Counted from the first letter of the stretch, positions 27,334 to 37,593 are shown. The stretch: DNA of 46,560 nt from Porphyromonadaceae bacterium (GCA_022840285.1 JALHIE010000008.1:1-46560), one strand, 5' to 3'. Numbers and translations: made by a program. Notes: generated by a model not told the origin, from the sequence alone.

Positions 27334-28317
27334 ATGACCGATAAAAACTACATTGCATTGTTCGAAAAATATCTCCGTGGTGAGTCCACCGCCGAAGAGA
27401 CAGAAAGATTAATCGACCTCGTCGGTTCCGAGAATAAATTCAGGAAGATATGGGAGAACGAACTGATGGATTCCGATCCGACCCTTGACGAAACGGTCAA
27501 AAAAAGAATTTTTGAAAAGATCCGCCGGGAGACGGCAGGAAGAAGGAGCTATTCACTATCGGTTAACTGGAGAAAAACCGTGCGATGGGCAGCCGTTATC
27601 TTACTACCGGTTCTTTCCGCCTTTACCGTTTACTACTTCACTCAATATCCGCAAAGAGATCATCAACCCACCGTGATCACAGCACAAAAAGGGGAAAAAG
27701 CTGAAGTTGTTTTACCCGATGGAAGCAACGTCTGGATCAACTCGGGCTCTACCCTCACCTACGATAAGCATTTCAACGGAAAAGAACGCTCTGTACATTT
27801 GCAGGGAGAAGCCTACTTTGAAGTACCGGAAAATAAAAAACGCCCCTTTATCGTCCATACAAAACACATGACTGTGCAGGCATTGGGCACATCTTTCAAT
27901 GTCCGTTCTTACGAAACCGACTCCTTGGCCACAGCCGTCTTGCTGGAGGGAAAGGTAAAGGTTTCCGCATCGGGGAAAGAGACTATTTTATCCGTAAATG
28001 AACGCGCTACATTTGATAAGAGAAAACAGACCTTGCTGGCAGATCGCGTAGAAGCCCTTAATTTCATTGAGTGGAAAAACGGAAATATTTATTTCAGCAA
28101 CCAAACGTACGATGAGATTGCCCGGACCTTATCACGCATCTATAATGTGGATATTCAGTTTGCTTCAGAACAACTGCGCCCCATGCGATTTTCGGGAACG
28201 CTCGGCAGCAGCGGGATCAAAAATGCACTGGATATTTTATCCATGACCTCCCCCATGGCTTACGAGATGAAAGACACCACCATTATCCTGCATCACAAGG
28301 CTGAAATAGTTAAATAA
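27334..28317 (+). CDS. FecR-family anti-sigma factor
   Basis: A 327-residue inner-membrane regulator. The cytosolic N-terminal part (1-80) should bind the ECF sigma factor; one transmembrane helix follows at about 87-107 (AAVILLPVLSAFTVYYF). The periplasmic FecR domain comes next (about 115-215, with GEKAEVVLPDGSNVWINSGS and GEAYFEVPENKKRPFIVHT), and a DUF4974 domain ends the protein (about 250-322, NGNIYFSNQTYDEIARTLSR), the part expected to contact the STN domain of the receptor. Neighbours and order are standard for this signalling type. Confidence 0.95.
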   Translation: MTDKNYIALFEKYLRGESTAEETERLIDLVGSENKFRKIWENELMDSDPTLDETVKKRIFEKIRRETAGRRSYSLSVNWRKTVRWAAVILLPVLSAFTVYYFTQYPQRDHQPTVITAQKGEKAEVVLPDGSNVWINSGSTLTYDKHFNGKERSVHLQGEAYFEVPENKKRPFIVHTKHMTVQALGTSFNVRSYETDSLATAVLLEGKVKVSASGKETILSVNERATFDKRKQTLLADRVEALNFIEWKNGNIYFSNQTYDEIARTLSRIYNVDIQFASEQLRPMRFSGTLGSSGIKNALDILSMTSPMAYEMKDTTIILHHKAEIVK

Positions 28318-28444
28318 TATTAAAATATCGGTTTGTGTTGGAGTAAATAACCGCCTCAACTGTATTCTGTCTATACGAGTTTCCGTGAAGTGGAACTCAT
28401 CAGTTGTTGCGTAAAATTTTTAACATTAACTCAATTATTTGTCT

Positions 28445-31400
28445 ATGAATCAGCATCTATTACGAAAGAAAGGCAAAACTTTATGTTCAACAAAGTTAAT
28501 TGTCGCATTCATTTCCGTGTTGTTTTTCTTACCTTCTTTCTCGCAGATTACAGTAAATGTACAGAGCAAAACCCTGCGTCAGGCCTTGAAAGAAATTGAG
28601 AAAGTAAGCAGTTACCGGTTCTTCTACAACGAATCGCTACCCATTCTGGATAAAAACAGCTCCATCCGGCTCACAAACGCCAGTATCGACAGTGCCATGC
28701 AAGCGTTACTTGCCGGAACGGATGTCGTTTATGAAAAAAACAACAACATTGTTGTTTTGGTCGACAAAGAAACTTTAACACAGCAACCCGGAAAAACCCA
28801 ACAGGACAAAGTTACTGTACGGGGTCGTGTACTTGATGAAGCCGGGTTACCCATAATAGGGGCAAACGTAATAGAGGAAGAGATAGCCGGAAACGGAACA
28901 GTCACCGATTATAACGGTAATTTCGTATTGACCGTTTCTCCAAGAGCAAAAATCAAAATCACCTACCTCGGATACGGAGACATTGTGCTGAACACGGCCG
29001 GAAGTACCTCTTTCAATGTTGTTATGCAGGAAGATACCCGTACCCTTAGTGAGGTAGTTGTTACCGCACTGGGCATAAAAAGGGAAGAAAAAGCATTGGG
29101 ATACTCGGTACAAGCTGTTGAAGGCGAGGGTCTGCAAACTGTAAAAGGGGTGGATATGGGTACTTCCCTGACCGGAAAAATTGCCGGGTTGCTGGTACGG
29201 AACAGCACGGAGTTTTCCGATGCACCTTCTATCCAAATCAGGGGTGAAGATCCGCTGCTGGTTATTGATGGGGTCCCGTACGCTAACATGACCTTACGGG
29301 ATGTTCCATCGGACGACATCGAAAGCATCAGTGTACTGAAAGGAGCTACAGCCTCGGCTCTGTACGGCTACCGGGGCGGGAGTGGAGCGATTATGGTGAC
29401 CACTAAAAAAGGACTTGCCGACAAAGGGTTGTCCGTATCGGTGAATTCGGGGACCATGTTTTCCGCCGGATATTTAGCCATTCCTGAATTGCAGTCGGAT
29501 TTTGGGCGTGTCGTTAGAAAAAATGAGGATGAAGCATTCGAATATGTCCGCTCCGGAGACGGTTCCTGGGGTGTGCCTTTGGATGGACGGGAAATAATAC
29601 AGTGGGATCCGATAAGCAAAACGATGAAAGCCATGCCCTATTTACCTGTCGGGAAAGATAATTTTAAAAATTTCCTGGAACAGGGTTATATTTTAAACAA
29701 CAACGTCAACCTGGTCCAGCAAGGTGAATTCGGAAGTTTCCGGACATCGTTCACTTGGGTAAACAACAAGGGACAGTATCCCAACTCCACATTTGACAAA
29801 TTGACTTTCAGCCTTGGAGGGGACATGAAAATCAATAAATTCCTATTGGCTGCATCGATGGCATACAATAAACAGGCCTCTCCCAACAAAGGTTTCAGTG
29901 GCTATACCGGTTATGATCCGATGTATAACCTGTTAATCTGGTCAGCTCCCGATTACGATCTCAGGGACTACAAAGATTACTGGTTGGTCAAAAACGAAAT
30001 ACAAAACAGCAGTTACACGTCTACCAACAACAATCCCTACTTCGATAGATACGAAAGAACACACAGCACCAACCGGGATATTTTTAACGGATCGGTATCG
30101 TTGGACTATGATTTTACTTCATGGTTGAAAGGGACTGTCAGAAGCGGATTTGATGTTTACAGCGACAGACAGGATATAACTGTATCTAAAGGTTCTTTCC
30201 AGGGGGCAGGTAGTGCTACCGTCTTGGCAGGAGGCACCCAGGTCTGGGGAGAATCACAACGTGGCTCCTACAACATAGGCCTTGGCAGAGGATATAGCTT
30301 GAACAACGACCTGTTGCTATCCGCCGACAAATCTTTTGGCGATATCCGTATGGAGAGTTTCATTGGCGGAACCATCTATTACACACAAAATGACGGGATG
30401 GAAGCCCGTACCCAAGGCGGACTAACCATACCGGCTTTCTATTCGCTAAAGGCATCCGTGAATCCTGCAGCTGTAAGCTCCGTGATGTACAAACAACAAG
30501 TAAACAGTTTATACGGACGGCTTGCCTTATCGTGGAAAAGCCTACTTTATGGAGAAGCAACGCTACGTAACGACTGGAGCTCCACGCTTTCGGAAACGAC
30601 CCGTTCTTACCTCTATCCTTCACTCTCCGGAAGTTTTATCGTTTCGGAATTATTGCCGAGGTACAATTGGTTATCGCTCTGGAAATTGAGAGGATCGTGG
30701 ACTGCTTCCAAGACGCCTGCCGGAGTGTACAGCATAAATTCGGTATACAACATCACTTCCAATGCCTGGGGAAATTTAAGTTCAGCAGCTTATCCTTCGG
30801 CAATCCGGGGCACTGACGTATTGCCCGAATCGGCCTCTACCTTTGAGGTAGGTACGGTAGTAAACGTTTTGAAAAACAGGGCATCGATCGATGTGGCCCT
30901 CTACCAAAAACGCATGTATGACTTTTTACGATGGGCACCCATTAGCCCTGCTTCGGGTTTCACATCCAACTACATCAACATCGATGAGGAGATAACAAGA
31001 AAAGGGGTTGAAGTTACCGTAAACGCCACTCCGGTCGTAACTCGGGACTGGCAATGGGATCTATCGTTGAACTGGTCTAAATATGCCCGATACTATACGC
31101 AACTGGATTCGGTTTATTCGACAGACAGGCCGTGGGTGAAAGTAGGCGAAAGGGCCGATCATTATGTTCTCAACGATTATCAAAAAGATCCGCAGGGCAA
31201 CATTATCCACAATAACGGACTGCCTCTTTATTCGAGCTACCAATCGCTGTATGGATATTACGATCCGGATTGGTTGTGGGGTATCTCTTCATCCCTGCGG
31301 TACAAGGATTTCACGTTTGGCATCTCGCTGGACGGACGGGTAGGCGGTATCGCGCAGACTACCACGGAAATGTATATGTGGAGAGCCGGATCCCATCCAC

Positions 31401-31855
31401 AATCGGTGGTAGCTGAACGCTTCCTCGACGCTAATCAGCCCGGAACAAAAAATTACGTGGGACAGGGGGTTAAGGTTGTGTCGGGATCGGCAACGTACGA
31501 CACCTACGGCAACATCACAAGCGACGACCGGACGTATGCGCCAAACGATGTAGCCGTAACCTATCAAACCTACATCAACAACCTGCACAGGGGAACGGCG
31601 TGGGGAGGATCACCCTCAACCCTGGATGCATATTCGACAACGTTCTTTAAAATCAGGGAAGTATCACTTTCCTATACGCTTCCCGAATCGGTAGTTGAAA
31701 AGTTCAGGGCCAACAATGCCACCCTTTCGGCTGTAGGCCAGAATGTATTGCTGTGGGCAAAACAATTCAAGTATTCCGATCCCGATGGAGGTTCAGACAA
31801 TTTCAGCGACCCCTCCATCCGTTATTTGGGCTTCAACCTGAGGGTTGTTTTCTAA
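28445..31855 (+). CDS. SusC/RagA-type TonB-dependent glycan importer with STN signalling domain
   Basis: A 1136-residue outer-membrane protein; ATG at 28445 is preferred to the TTG two codons earlier. Order: signal peptide (to about SFSQ34), STN domain (about 35-106, TVNVQSKTLRQALKEIE), carboxypeptidase-like domain (about 124-195, VRGRVLDEAGLPIIGANV), the SusC motif SEVVVTALGIKREEKALGY (202-220), plug, and barrel ending NLRVVF. The STN domain explains the sigma/anti-sigma pair upstream. The SusD partner follows. By homology the pair imports oligosaccharides; with a GH16 enzyme at the end of the operon, a beta-glucan is the simplest guess, though GH16 also includes enzymes for agar, carrageenan and host glycans. 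Confidence 0.95.
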   Translation: MNQHLLRKKGKTLCSTKLIVAFISVLFFLPSFSQITVNVQSKTLRQALKEIEKVSSYRFFYNESLPILDKNSSIRLTNASIDSAMQALLAGTDVVYEKNNNIVVLVDKETLTQQPGKTQQDKVTVRGRVLDEAGLPIIGANVIEEEIAGNGTVTDYNGNFVLTVSPRAKIKITYLGYGDIVLNTAGSTSFNVVMQEDTRTLSEVVVTALGIKREEKALGYSVQAVEGEGLQTVKGVDMGTSLTGKIAGLLVRNSTEFSDAPSIQIRGEDPLLVIDGVPYANMTLRDVPSDDIESISVLKGATASALYGYRGGSGAIMVTTKKGLADKGLSVSVNSGTMFSAGYLAIPELQSDFGRVVRKNEDEAFEYVRSGDGSWGVPLDGREIIQWDPISKTMKAMPYLPVGKDNFKNFLEQGYILNNNVNLVQQGEFGSFRTSFTWVNNKGQYPNSTFDKLTFSLGGDMKINKFLLAASMAYNKQASPNKGFSGYTGYDPMYNLLIWSAPDYDLRDYKDYWLVKNEIQNSSYTSTNNNPYFDRYERTHSTNRDIFNGSVSLDYDFTSWLKGTVRSGFDVYSDRQDITVSKGSFQGAGSATVLAGGTQVWGESQRGSYNIGLGRGYSLNNDLLLSADKSFGDIRMESFIGGTIYYTQNDGMEARTQGGLTIPAFYSLKASVNPAAVSSVMYKQQVNSLYGRLALSWKSLLYGEATLRNDWSSTLSETTRSYLYPSLSGSFIVSELLPRYNWLSLWKLRGSWTASKTPAGVYSINSVYNITSNAWGNLSSAAYPSAIRGTDVLPESASTFEVGTVVNVLKNRASIDVALYQKRMYDFLRWAPISPASGFTSNYINIDEEITRKGVEVTVNATPVVTRDWQWDLSLNWSKYARYYTQLDSVYSTDRPWVKVGERADHYVLNDYQKDPQGNIIHNNGLPLYSSYQSLYGYYDPDWLWGISSSLRYKDFTFGISLDGRVGGIAQTTTEMYMWRAGSHPQSVVAERFLDANQPGTKNYVGQGVKVVSGSATYDTYGNITSDDRTYAPNDVAVTYQTYINNLHRGTAWGGSPSTLDAYSTTFFKIREVSLSYTLPESVVEKFRANNATLSAVGQNVLLWAKQFKYSDPDGGSDNFSDPSIRYLGFNLRVVF

Positions 31856-31982
31856 GCAGGTCATCCATATAAAACAATTCCATGTAAAGAAAGTACTGAA
31901 CAAACATGTAAATCAATTACAATCGCGGACATGATAAAGGCATGTTCTGTACAACTTTAAAGAAAAAAATAAAAATAATCGT

Positions 31983-33515
31983 ATGAAAAAAATTTATTCC
32001 ACCATAAGGAAATTCACGGTATTCGTCTTATCTGCTTTTACGTTATTGAGTTGCAATAACTTCGAGGAGATCAACACAAATCCAGACGACACCACCAACG
32101 TAAGCGCTTCATTGCTGGCTACCAGCGTTATTCTTCGCATAACCAAATTTGCCGGGAGAGACGGAAAATCGCTCATCGCCGATAATGCGCTGCCCAAATA
32201 CGTGGGTTATGCCAATGAGGGCCAAATGGACCAGCAATACAACAAAATCGGGAGCAGCGATTTCGGAGGAATGACCATCCTCCCGAATATTGAAAAGATG
32301 ATCGAATACGCTGAGGGCGGCGTTATGGAAGACTCATACAGAGGCCTTGGAGCGTATGCGAAAGCCTACACCTTTTTCCGGCTTACGATGGAGATGGGCG
32401 ACATACCCTACAGCGAGGCCGGGAAAGGAGCACAGGGAGTATACAAAGTAAAATACGATACGCAGGAATCGGTCCTAAAAGGTATCTTGGACGAACTGCA
32501 AGCTGCCGACCAATATTTTGCGAAAGGCAGAACCTTCGACGGGGATCCCACACCCTACAAAGGGGATCCTGTGAAATGGAGAAAAGCGGTAAACTCGTTC
32601 GCGCTAAAAGTACTGATGACCATAGGCAAGAAAGAAACCGTAGGAGGTATAAATGTAAAATCGCGATTTGCTGAAATAGTATCGGCCGGAAACATACTCG
32701 ATGGTTCAACCGGATTTCTCGGACTGGAATACTCGTCGCAGAACAAACATCCGCTTTCCGGAACAAACGATTTGTTTACCAGCAGAACGGTCATCAGCTC
32801 CCTGTTGATCGATAACCTGAGAAAGTTGAACGACCGCCGAATCTACTATTTTGCTGAGCCGGCAGGAGCACAAATCGCTGCGGGGAAAACAAGATCAGAT
32901 CCCGAAGCGTACGTTGGTGTAGATGTAGCCATTGAATATGCCGTTATGAATTCAGGACACAGCAATAACCTCTATTCATTGCTGAACAAAAGGTACTTAC
33001 AGGAAGAGGCAACAGAGCCGTTGCGGATTGTAAGCTATGCGGAGCAACAACTGATCCTGGCCGAAGCTGTGTTGAAAGGATGGATTTCCGGTGATGCGAA
33101 AAGCTATTACGAATCGGGCGTAAAATCTGCCTTGGCGGATGTTATGAAAGTGAACAAGAACTATGCGCAGGACATGCCGATCGATCAGGCTTACGTTGAC
33201 GGTTACTTTACCGGGGAAGCTGCGTTTAAAACCACCCTGCAGGAGCAATTGCAGCAAATCTGGATGCAACGCTACATCTTGCAGTTCATGCAGGATGCCG
33301 AGACAAGTTTCTTCGAATACAGGAGGAATGGATACCCTGTTTTTCCGATAAATGCCGCCACCAGTTTAAACGAGAACAACAAGAACGGCATTCCCATGCG
33401 GTGGTTGTATCCGGGATCTGAAACCACCTACAACAGGGAAAACCTGATAGAGGCATTAAACCGTCAGTACGACGGATACGATGAAATCAACAAGATCATG
33501 TGGATTCTAAAATAA
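31983..33515 (+). CDS. SusD/RagB-family glycan-binding lipoprotein
   Basis: A 510-residue surface lipoprotein (LLSC, Cys24) of the SusD-like group, with the early motif NNFEEINTNPDDTTN and alpha-helical TPR units that bind the SusC partner. It forms the lid over the SusC barrel and captures glycan at the surface. It starts 127 bases after SusC and ends just before the GH16 gene, whose start codon lies 11 bases after its stop, so all are one transcript. Motifs of the SusD_2 subtype (GDIPYSEAG, VKWRKAVNSFALKVLM) are present. Confidence 0.93.
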   Translation: MKKIYSTIRKFTVFVLSAFTLLSCNNFEEINTNPDDTTNVSASLLATSVILRITKFAGRDGKSLIADNALPKYVGYANEGQMDQQYNKIGSSDFGGMTILPNIEKMIEYAEGGVMEDSYRGLGAYAKAYTFFRLTMEMGDIPYSEAGKGAQGVYKVKYDTQESVLKGILDELQAADQYFAKGRTFDGDPTPYKGDPVKWRKAVNSFALKVLMTIGKKETVGGINVKSRFAEIVSAGNILDGSTGFLGLEYSSQNKHPLSGTNDLFTSRTVISSLLIDNLRKLNDRRIYYFAEPAGAQIAAGKTRSDPEAYVGVDVAIEYAVMNSGHSNNLYSLLNKRYLQEEATEPLRIVSYAEQQLILAEAVLKGWISGDAKSYYESGVKSALADVMKVNKNYAQDMPIDQAYVDGYFTGEAAFKTTLQEQLQQIWMQRYILQFMQDAETSFFEYRRNGYPVFPINAATSLNENNKNGIPMRWLYPGSETTYNRENLIEALNRQYDGYDEINKIMWILK

Positions 33516-33526
33516 TATTTAATCAG

Positions 33527-34375
33527 ATGACCAACAAAACGATTCTACTTCTTTTTCTTCCGGGAATGTTTTTCTTCGCCTGCCAAAGCGGCAAACGGGA
33601 AAAACAACCTGAACCGTTTGAAACAATTAGCACGCCAACCGGAAAATGGCAACTTATATGGAACGATGAGTTCGATTACAACGGATTGCCCGACTCCTCG
33701 AAATGGAGTTACGATATTGACGGCAATGCCTGGGGTTGGGGCAACAACGAAGCACAACATTACACGGCAAACGACACTGCCAACGCATACGTAAAGGACG
33801 GGCTTCTCACCATCACTGCGAAAATCGATAGCGCAGGAGGCAAGAGATACACTTCTGCCCGGCTGATAACCAAGGGTAAAGGCGATTGGCTTTACGGCAG
33901 GTTCGAAATAAAAGCAAAACTTCCCACGGGATTGGGAACCTGGCCAGCCATCTGGATGCTGCCTACCGACTGGGAATATGGTGGATGGCCGGATAGCGGG
34001 GAGATCGACATCATGGAAAACGTGGGTTACGATCCGGATACCATAGTGGGGTCGGCTCATACAAAAAGTTACAACCATGTGCTTGGAACGCACAAAAACG
34101 GCAAGATTTATGTCCCTGACTCCTATACCGGATTTCATGTTTATGCCCTCGAATGGGAAGAGAGTGAGTACCGGGTATACGTGGACGACCGGCATTATTT
34201 TACATTTGTAAACGAAGGAACAGGTTTTTCCGAATGGCCTTTCGACAAGAGGTTTCACCTCTTGCTAAACTTGGCTGTTGGCGGGAACTGGGGCGGACAA
34301 GAGGGTATTGATGATTCACTCTTTCCACATCACTTTTTCATTGATTATGTAAGGGTTTATCAAAAGGGAGCGTAA
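33527..34375 (+). CDS. GH16 endo-beta-glucanase-like lipoprotein
   Basis: A 282-residue lipoprotein (FFFAC, Cys19). Start at 33527 is chosen because it gives the lipoprotein signal; the frame open from 33500 overlaps the SusD end. The jelly-roll holds WQLIWNDEFDYNGLPDSSKW near the start and the catalytic signature GEIDIMENVG with nucleophile Glu159, Asp161 and acid/base Glu164. The whole resembles bacterial laminarinase/lichenase-like GH16_3 enzymes, which cut beta-1,3 or mixed-linkage glucans. As last gene of the operon it likely supplies oligosaccharides to the SusC/D pair. Confidence 0.93.
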   Translation: MTNKTILLLFLPGMFFFACQSGKREKQPEPFETISTPTGKWQLIWNDEFDYNGLPDSSKWSYDIDGNAWGWGNNEAQHYTANDTANAYVKDGLLTITAKIDSAGGKRYTSARLITKGKGDWLYGRFEIKAKLPTGLGTWPAIWMLPTDWEYGGWPDSGEIDIMENVGYDPDTIVGSAHTKSYNHVLGTHKNGKIYVPDSYTGFHVYALEWEESEYRVYVDDRHYFTFVNEGTGFSEWPFDKRFHLLLNLAVGGNWGGQEGIDDSLFPHHFFIDYVRVYQKGA

Positions 34376-34401
34376 AGCCACCGAATTCGATTTTAAAAAA
34401 T

Positions 34402-34440
34402 GAGCGGGAAACGTACAACGTTTATCCCGCTCTTTCTTTT
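34402..34440 (+). terminator. intrinsic terminator of the polysaccharide locus
   Basis: GAGCGGGAAACGT (34402-34414) pairs with ACGTTT-at-CCCGCTC (34418-34432, two-base bulge) and is followed by TTTCTTTT. It lies 26 bases after the GH16 stop. Confidence 0.85.
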
Positions 34441-34457
34441 TCACCAAAAAAACAAAA

Positions 34458-34486
34458 TTGTTACATTTTTGTTAAGTTTTTGATTT
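34458..34486 (+). promoter_or_regulatory. 11-bp-periodic direct repeats, candidate Pho-box-like site
   Basis: TTGTTAC-ATTT-TTGTTAA-GTTT-TTGATTT gives three 7-base units at 11-base spacing, the geometry of PhoB boxes in other bacteria. It precedes a phosphate transporter gene. The distance of 48 bases to the nearest -7 box (34535) is longer than usual for such sites, and the stretch is AT-rich, so this is tentative. Confidence 0.4.
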
Positions 34487-34534
34487 CAAGCACAAATTGC
34501 TTTTGATTTTTAAATTACAACGAAAATCTTTCGC

Positions 34535-34542
34535 TAATTTTG
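34535..34542 (+). promoter_or_regulatory. -7 box before the phosphate transporter gene
   Basis: TAATTTTG matches TAnnTTTG, 60 bases before the ATG at 34603. Confidence 0.4.
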
Positions 34543-34602
34543 TGTCACAATATAAGGAACAACTGGTGTTTTGCTTCAACAAGTGGACAAAATAAAATTT
34601 TT

Positions 34603-36799
34603 ATGGATCCCATTTACCTAATTATCGTAATCATATTGCTGGGTCTGGCAGTACTCGATTTAAGTGTCGGCGTAGCCAACGATGCCGTCAATTTTCTCAA
34701 CTCAAGTATCGGTTCAAAAGTTGCTCCCTTGTGGGTGATCCTCACGGTAGCATCCGTTGGAGTGATGCTCGGGACCTTATTTTCGAGCGGAATGATGGAA
34801 ATTGCCCGAAGCGGGGTCTTTCATCCGGAAATGTTTTCGTTTCCCAACATAATGGTGCTGTTCCTTGCCGTTATGCTTACGGATGTTATAGTTGCTGGGA
34901 TCAGCTGTGGCGGTAGCGATTTTCAGTATCTGGCAGGCGAATGCGGGCGACCTGATTGAATACATCAATACCGGCAAGGCGTTAGCCATTATTTCCGGTA
35001 TTTTTGTTTCTGTAGCCGTTGCATTCATCGTGGGTAGTTCGGTAATGTATATTACCCGGATTATCTTCTCTTTTAAATACAGAAAGACGTTTAGATTTTT
35101 CGGAGCGCTCTGGTGCGGATTTGCCCTGACAGCCATGACCTACTTTATCGTTTTCAAGGGGTTAAAGAACAGTCCGATTGTGGCCACAGATTTCCTTTAT
35201 TTAGTAGAATCCAACATGCTTAGGTCCCTGTTGGTTACTTTTGCCGGCTGGTCCATACTTATGGCATTGTTGCAGTTCTTGTTCCGGGTTAACATCTTGA
35301 AAATAATCGTACTGACAGGAACCATGGCGTTAGCGCTTGCTTTTGCCAGTAACGACCTGGTCAACTTCATCGGCGTACCTCTTGCCGGATTGGATGCATT
35401 CAAAAATGCAAGCGCCACGCTGGCTTCCGGCGGTTCAATCGATACGTTATACATGGATGCCCTGAACGGACCGGTAAAAGCAGACATAAGAATGCTTCTC
35501 GCAGCAGGTATCGTGATGGTTTTGGCCTTGTGGTTCTCAAAAAAAGCAAAAACAGTAACGGAGACCGAAGTGAATCTGGCACGTCAGGGTAGCGGACTGG
35601 AAAGGTTTTCGTCCACTCCTTTATCAAGATCGATTGTCCGTTGGGGAGTAGATACCAATCGTTTTTTCAACAAATGGACAACGCCTTCTTTCCGGGAAAA
35701 ACTCAACAGTCGGTTTATTATTCCCGAACAGATAGAAGAACAGGGAGTCTCTTTCGACTTGATTCGGGCTTCTGTAAATTTAACCATTGCAGCCTTGCTG
35801 ATCTCTCTCGGTACCTCCCTGAAGCTACCCCTGTCTACCACTTACGTGACTTTCATGGTAGCGATGGGTACTTCGCTCGCAGACAGGGCATGGGGGCGCG
35901 AAAGTGCGGTGTACAGGATTACCGGCGTACTAACGGTGATCGGTGGGTGGTTTATCACGGCCATCGTAGCATTCACCGTTGCTATGGTGGTGGCCATGTT
36001 CCTGGCCTGGGGCGGGAAAATTGCCATCTTTATCGCATTGGCCCTGGTTGGTTTTATATTGTTCAAATCTTCCAAGTTTCACCAAAAAAGGAAACTGGCT
36101 GAAAAAGCAAATGCCACATTGATTGAGGATGAAAGTGGGATAGTGAAAACTTCAACGACCGAAGTAAGGGAGGTCATCGGGAAAATGCTGGATATTTATC
36201 ACCAAAACGTGAAGGGGTTGACCAGGGAAAGCCGTTCCTTGTTGAGGGAGATTGCTTCCAAGGCGGATGAGTTATACCTGAACTACAAGAATAAAAGGAC
36301 GTACGAAGTTGTGCCAACAATCCAGTCCATTACATTGAAAGAGTTGGACATAGAGCAGGAATATGTTCAGATTGTGGACTACACGTATGAAATAACCAAG
36401 GCGTTACGGGTAATTACTTCCGACAGTTCACTCTATATCGAGAACAACCACAAAGGATTTAACAACGAGCAGGAAGAGGACCTGGAAGACTTGAGTAAAA
36501 AGGTGACCAACATGTACAAAACCTATATTGGCATGATGGAGAAAAGCGATTACTCCGGTTTTGCCACGATAACAAACATCCGGGACGAAATTATAGAACA
36601 ATGTGCCAAGCTTACCAAAAAGCAGATACGAAGGGTAAAAGATAAAGAATGCAGCACAAGAAACAGTATCTTGTTTATGAACATCCTCAATGAGACCAAG
36701 ACAATTGTCCTTCAGTCGGTTAACCTGATGAAGTCGCAACGCAACATGATACTGACCGTTAAAAAGCTAACTGACGAAGAAACCAAAAAGAAGAATTAA
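34603..36799 (+). pseudogene. PiT-family inorganic phosphate transporter with C-terminal PhoU-like domain, internally deleted and frameshifted
   Basis: The N-terminal part (34603 to about 34890) reads MDPIYLIIVIILLGLAVLDL, then the PiT signature GVANDAVNFLNSS, and stops making sense after MLTDVI. The protein resumes in another frame at 34892 with LLGSAVAVAIFSIWQANAG and runs intact to the end, including the second PiT signature LKLPLSTTYVT and a PhoU-like helical domain (last 240 residues). In relatives about 20 residues, including the first PxSTT motif, join the two parts; here they are absent and the frame is shifted. Unless the sequence is in error, this Na+- or H+-coupled phosphate importer is inactive. 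The stop overlaps that of the convergent methyltransferase gene. Confidence 0.88.
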
Positions 36800-37584
36800 C
36801 TCCCCCGCTGTCGCATGGCTTCAAACGTGAGCACGGCAGTAGAGACCGAGACATTCAGCGAATCAATTTTCCCCCGCATCGGGATTTTGATTCGCTTTGC
36901 GGCAGTCTTTAGCCAGAAATCGGTTAACCCTTCGGCTTCAGTGCCCATCACGATCGCGGAGGGTGTCCGGAAATCAATGTTCTGGTAAAACTCGGCAGCT
37001 TGTAATTCGGCGGCATACGGTGTGATGTTGTTGTTTTTCAGCCACTCCGCCGCATCTCCTGATGAACAGACAGCCGTCTGTACCGTAAATATTCCACCCA
37101 CGCTGGAACGAACCACATTGGGATTGTATAAATCGGTCTGGGGATCACACACAACGACAGCGTCCACAGCTGCGGCGTCGGCGGTGCGGAGAATCGCTCC
37201 CAGGTTCCCAGGTTTTTCCACCGCTTCCAAAACAATTACAAACGGATTTACAGAGAGCTTCAGGTCCCCGAGTATGTGCGACCGCGGTTTTGCAATCGCC
37301 ACCACGCCGTCAGAATTCTCCCGGTAGGCAATCTTGCAAAAAACCTCCGGTGAAACATCAAAAATATTTTTCTTTTCTATGCCGTCCAAAACGCCAGGAT
37401 ACTTGGTTTTTACAAACATTTCCCAACAAACGTACACCGATTCAACGACATAGTCGCTTTGTAATGCCAGCAATAACTCGCGGGCACCCTCAATTACAAA
37501 AAGCCGCTGTGCCTTGCGTTCCCTGCTCTTTGCGAGTTTTACAATGTTTTTTACCGATGGGTTTTGAACGCTTGTAATAAGCAT
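36796..37584 (-). CDS. SpoU/TrmH-family RNA 2'-O-methyltransferase
   Basis: A 262-residue enzyme with an N-terminal RNA-binding substrate domain (residues 1-95, MLITSVQNPSVKNIVKLAKSR) and a C-terminal SPOUT knot fold. SpoU motifs seen are EAVEKPGNLGAILRTADAAA, the SSVGGIF-type motif, IVMGTEAEGLT and the final IPMRGKIDSLNVSVSTAV. Such enzymes methylate ribose in rRNA or tRNA using S-adenosylmethionine; the target site cannot be read from sequence. It starts 9 bases after the thioredoxin gene stop, so the two are one transcript. The stop codon shares TTAA with the convergent transporter gene. Confidence 0.92.
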   Translation of the reverse strand: MLITSVQNPSVKNIVKLAKSRERKAQRLFVIEGARELLLALQSDYVVESVYVCWEMFVKTKYPGVLDGIEKKNIFDVSPEVFCKIAYRENSDGVVAIAKPRSHILGDLKLSVNPFVIVLEAVEKPGNLGAILRTADAAAVDAVVVCDPQTDLYNPNVVRSSVGGIFTVQTAVCSSGDAAEWLKNNNITPYAAELQAAEFYQNIDFRTPSAIVMGTEAEGLTDFWLKTAAKRIKIPMRGKIDSLNVSVSTAVLTFEAMRQRGS

Positions 37585-37593
37585 ATGACTTGA

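Noticed and set aside
33545..34258. 237-codon minus-strand open frame opposite GH16
   Set aside because: The plus strand carries the GH16 catalytic motif; the antisense frame shows no domain.
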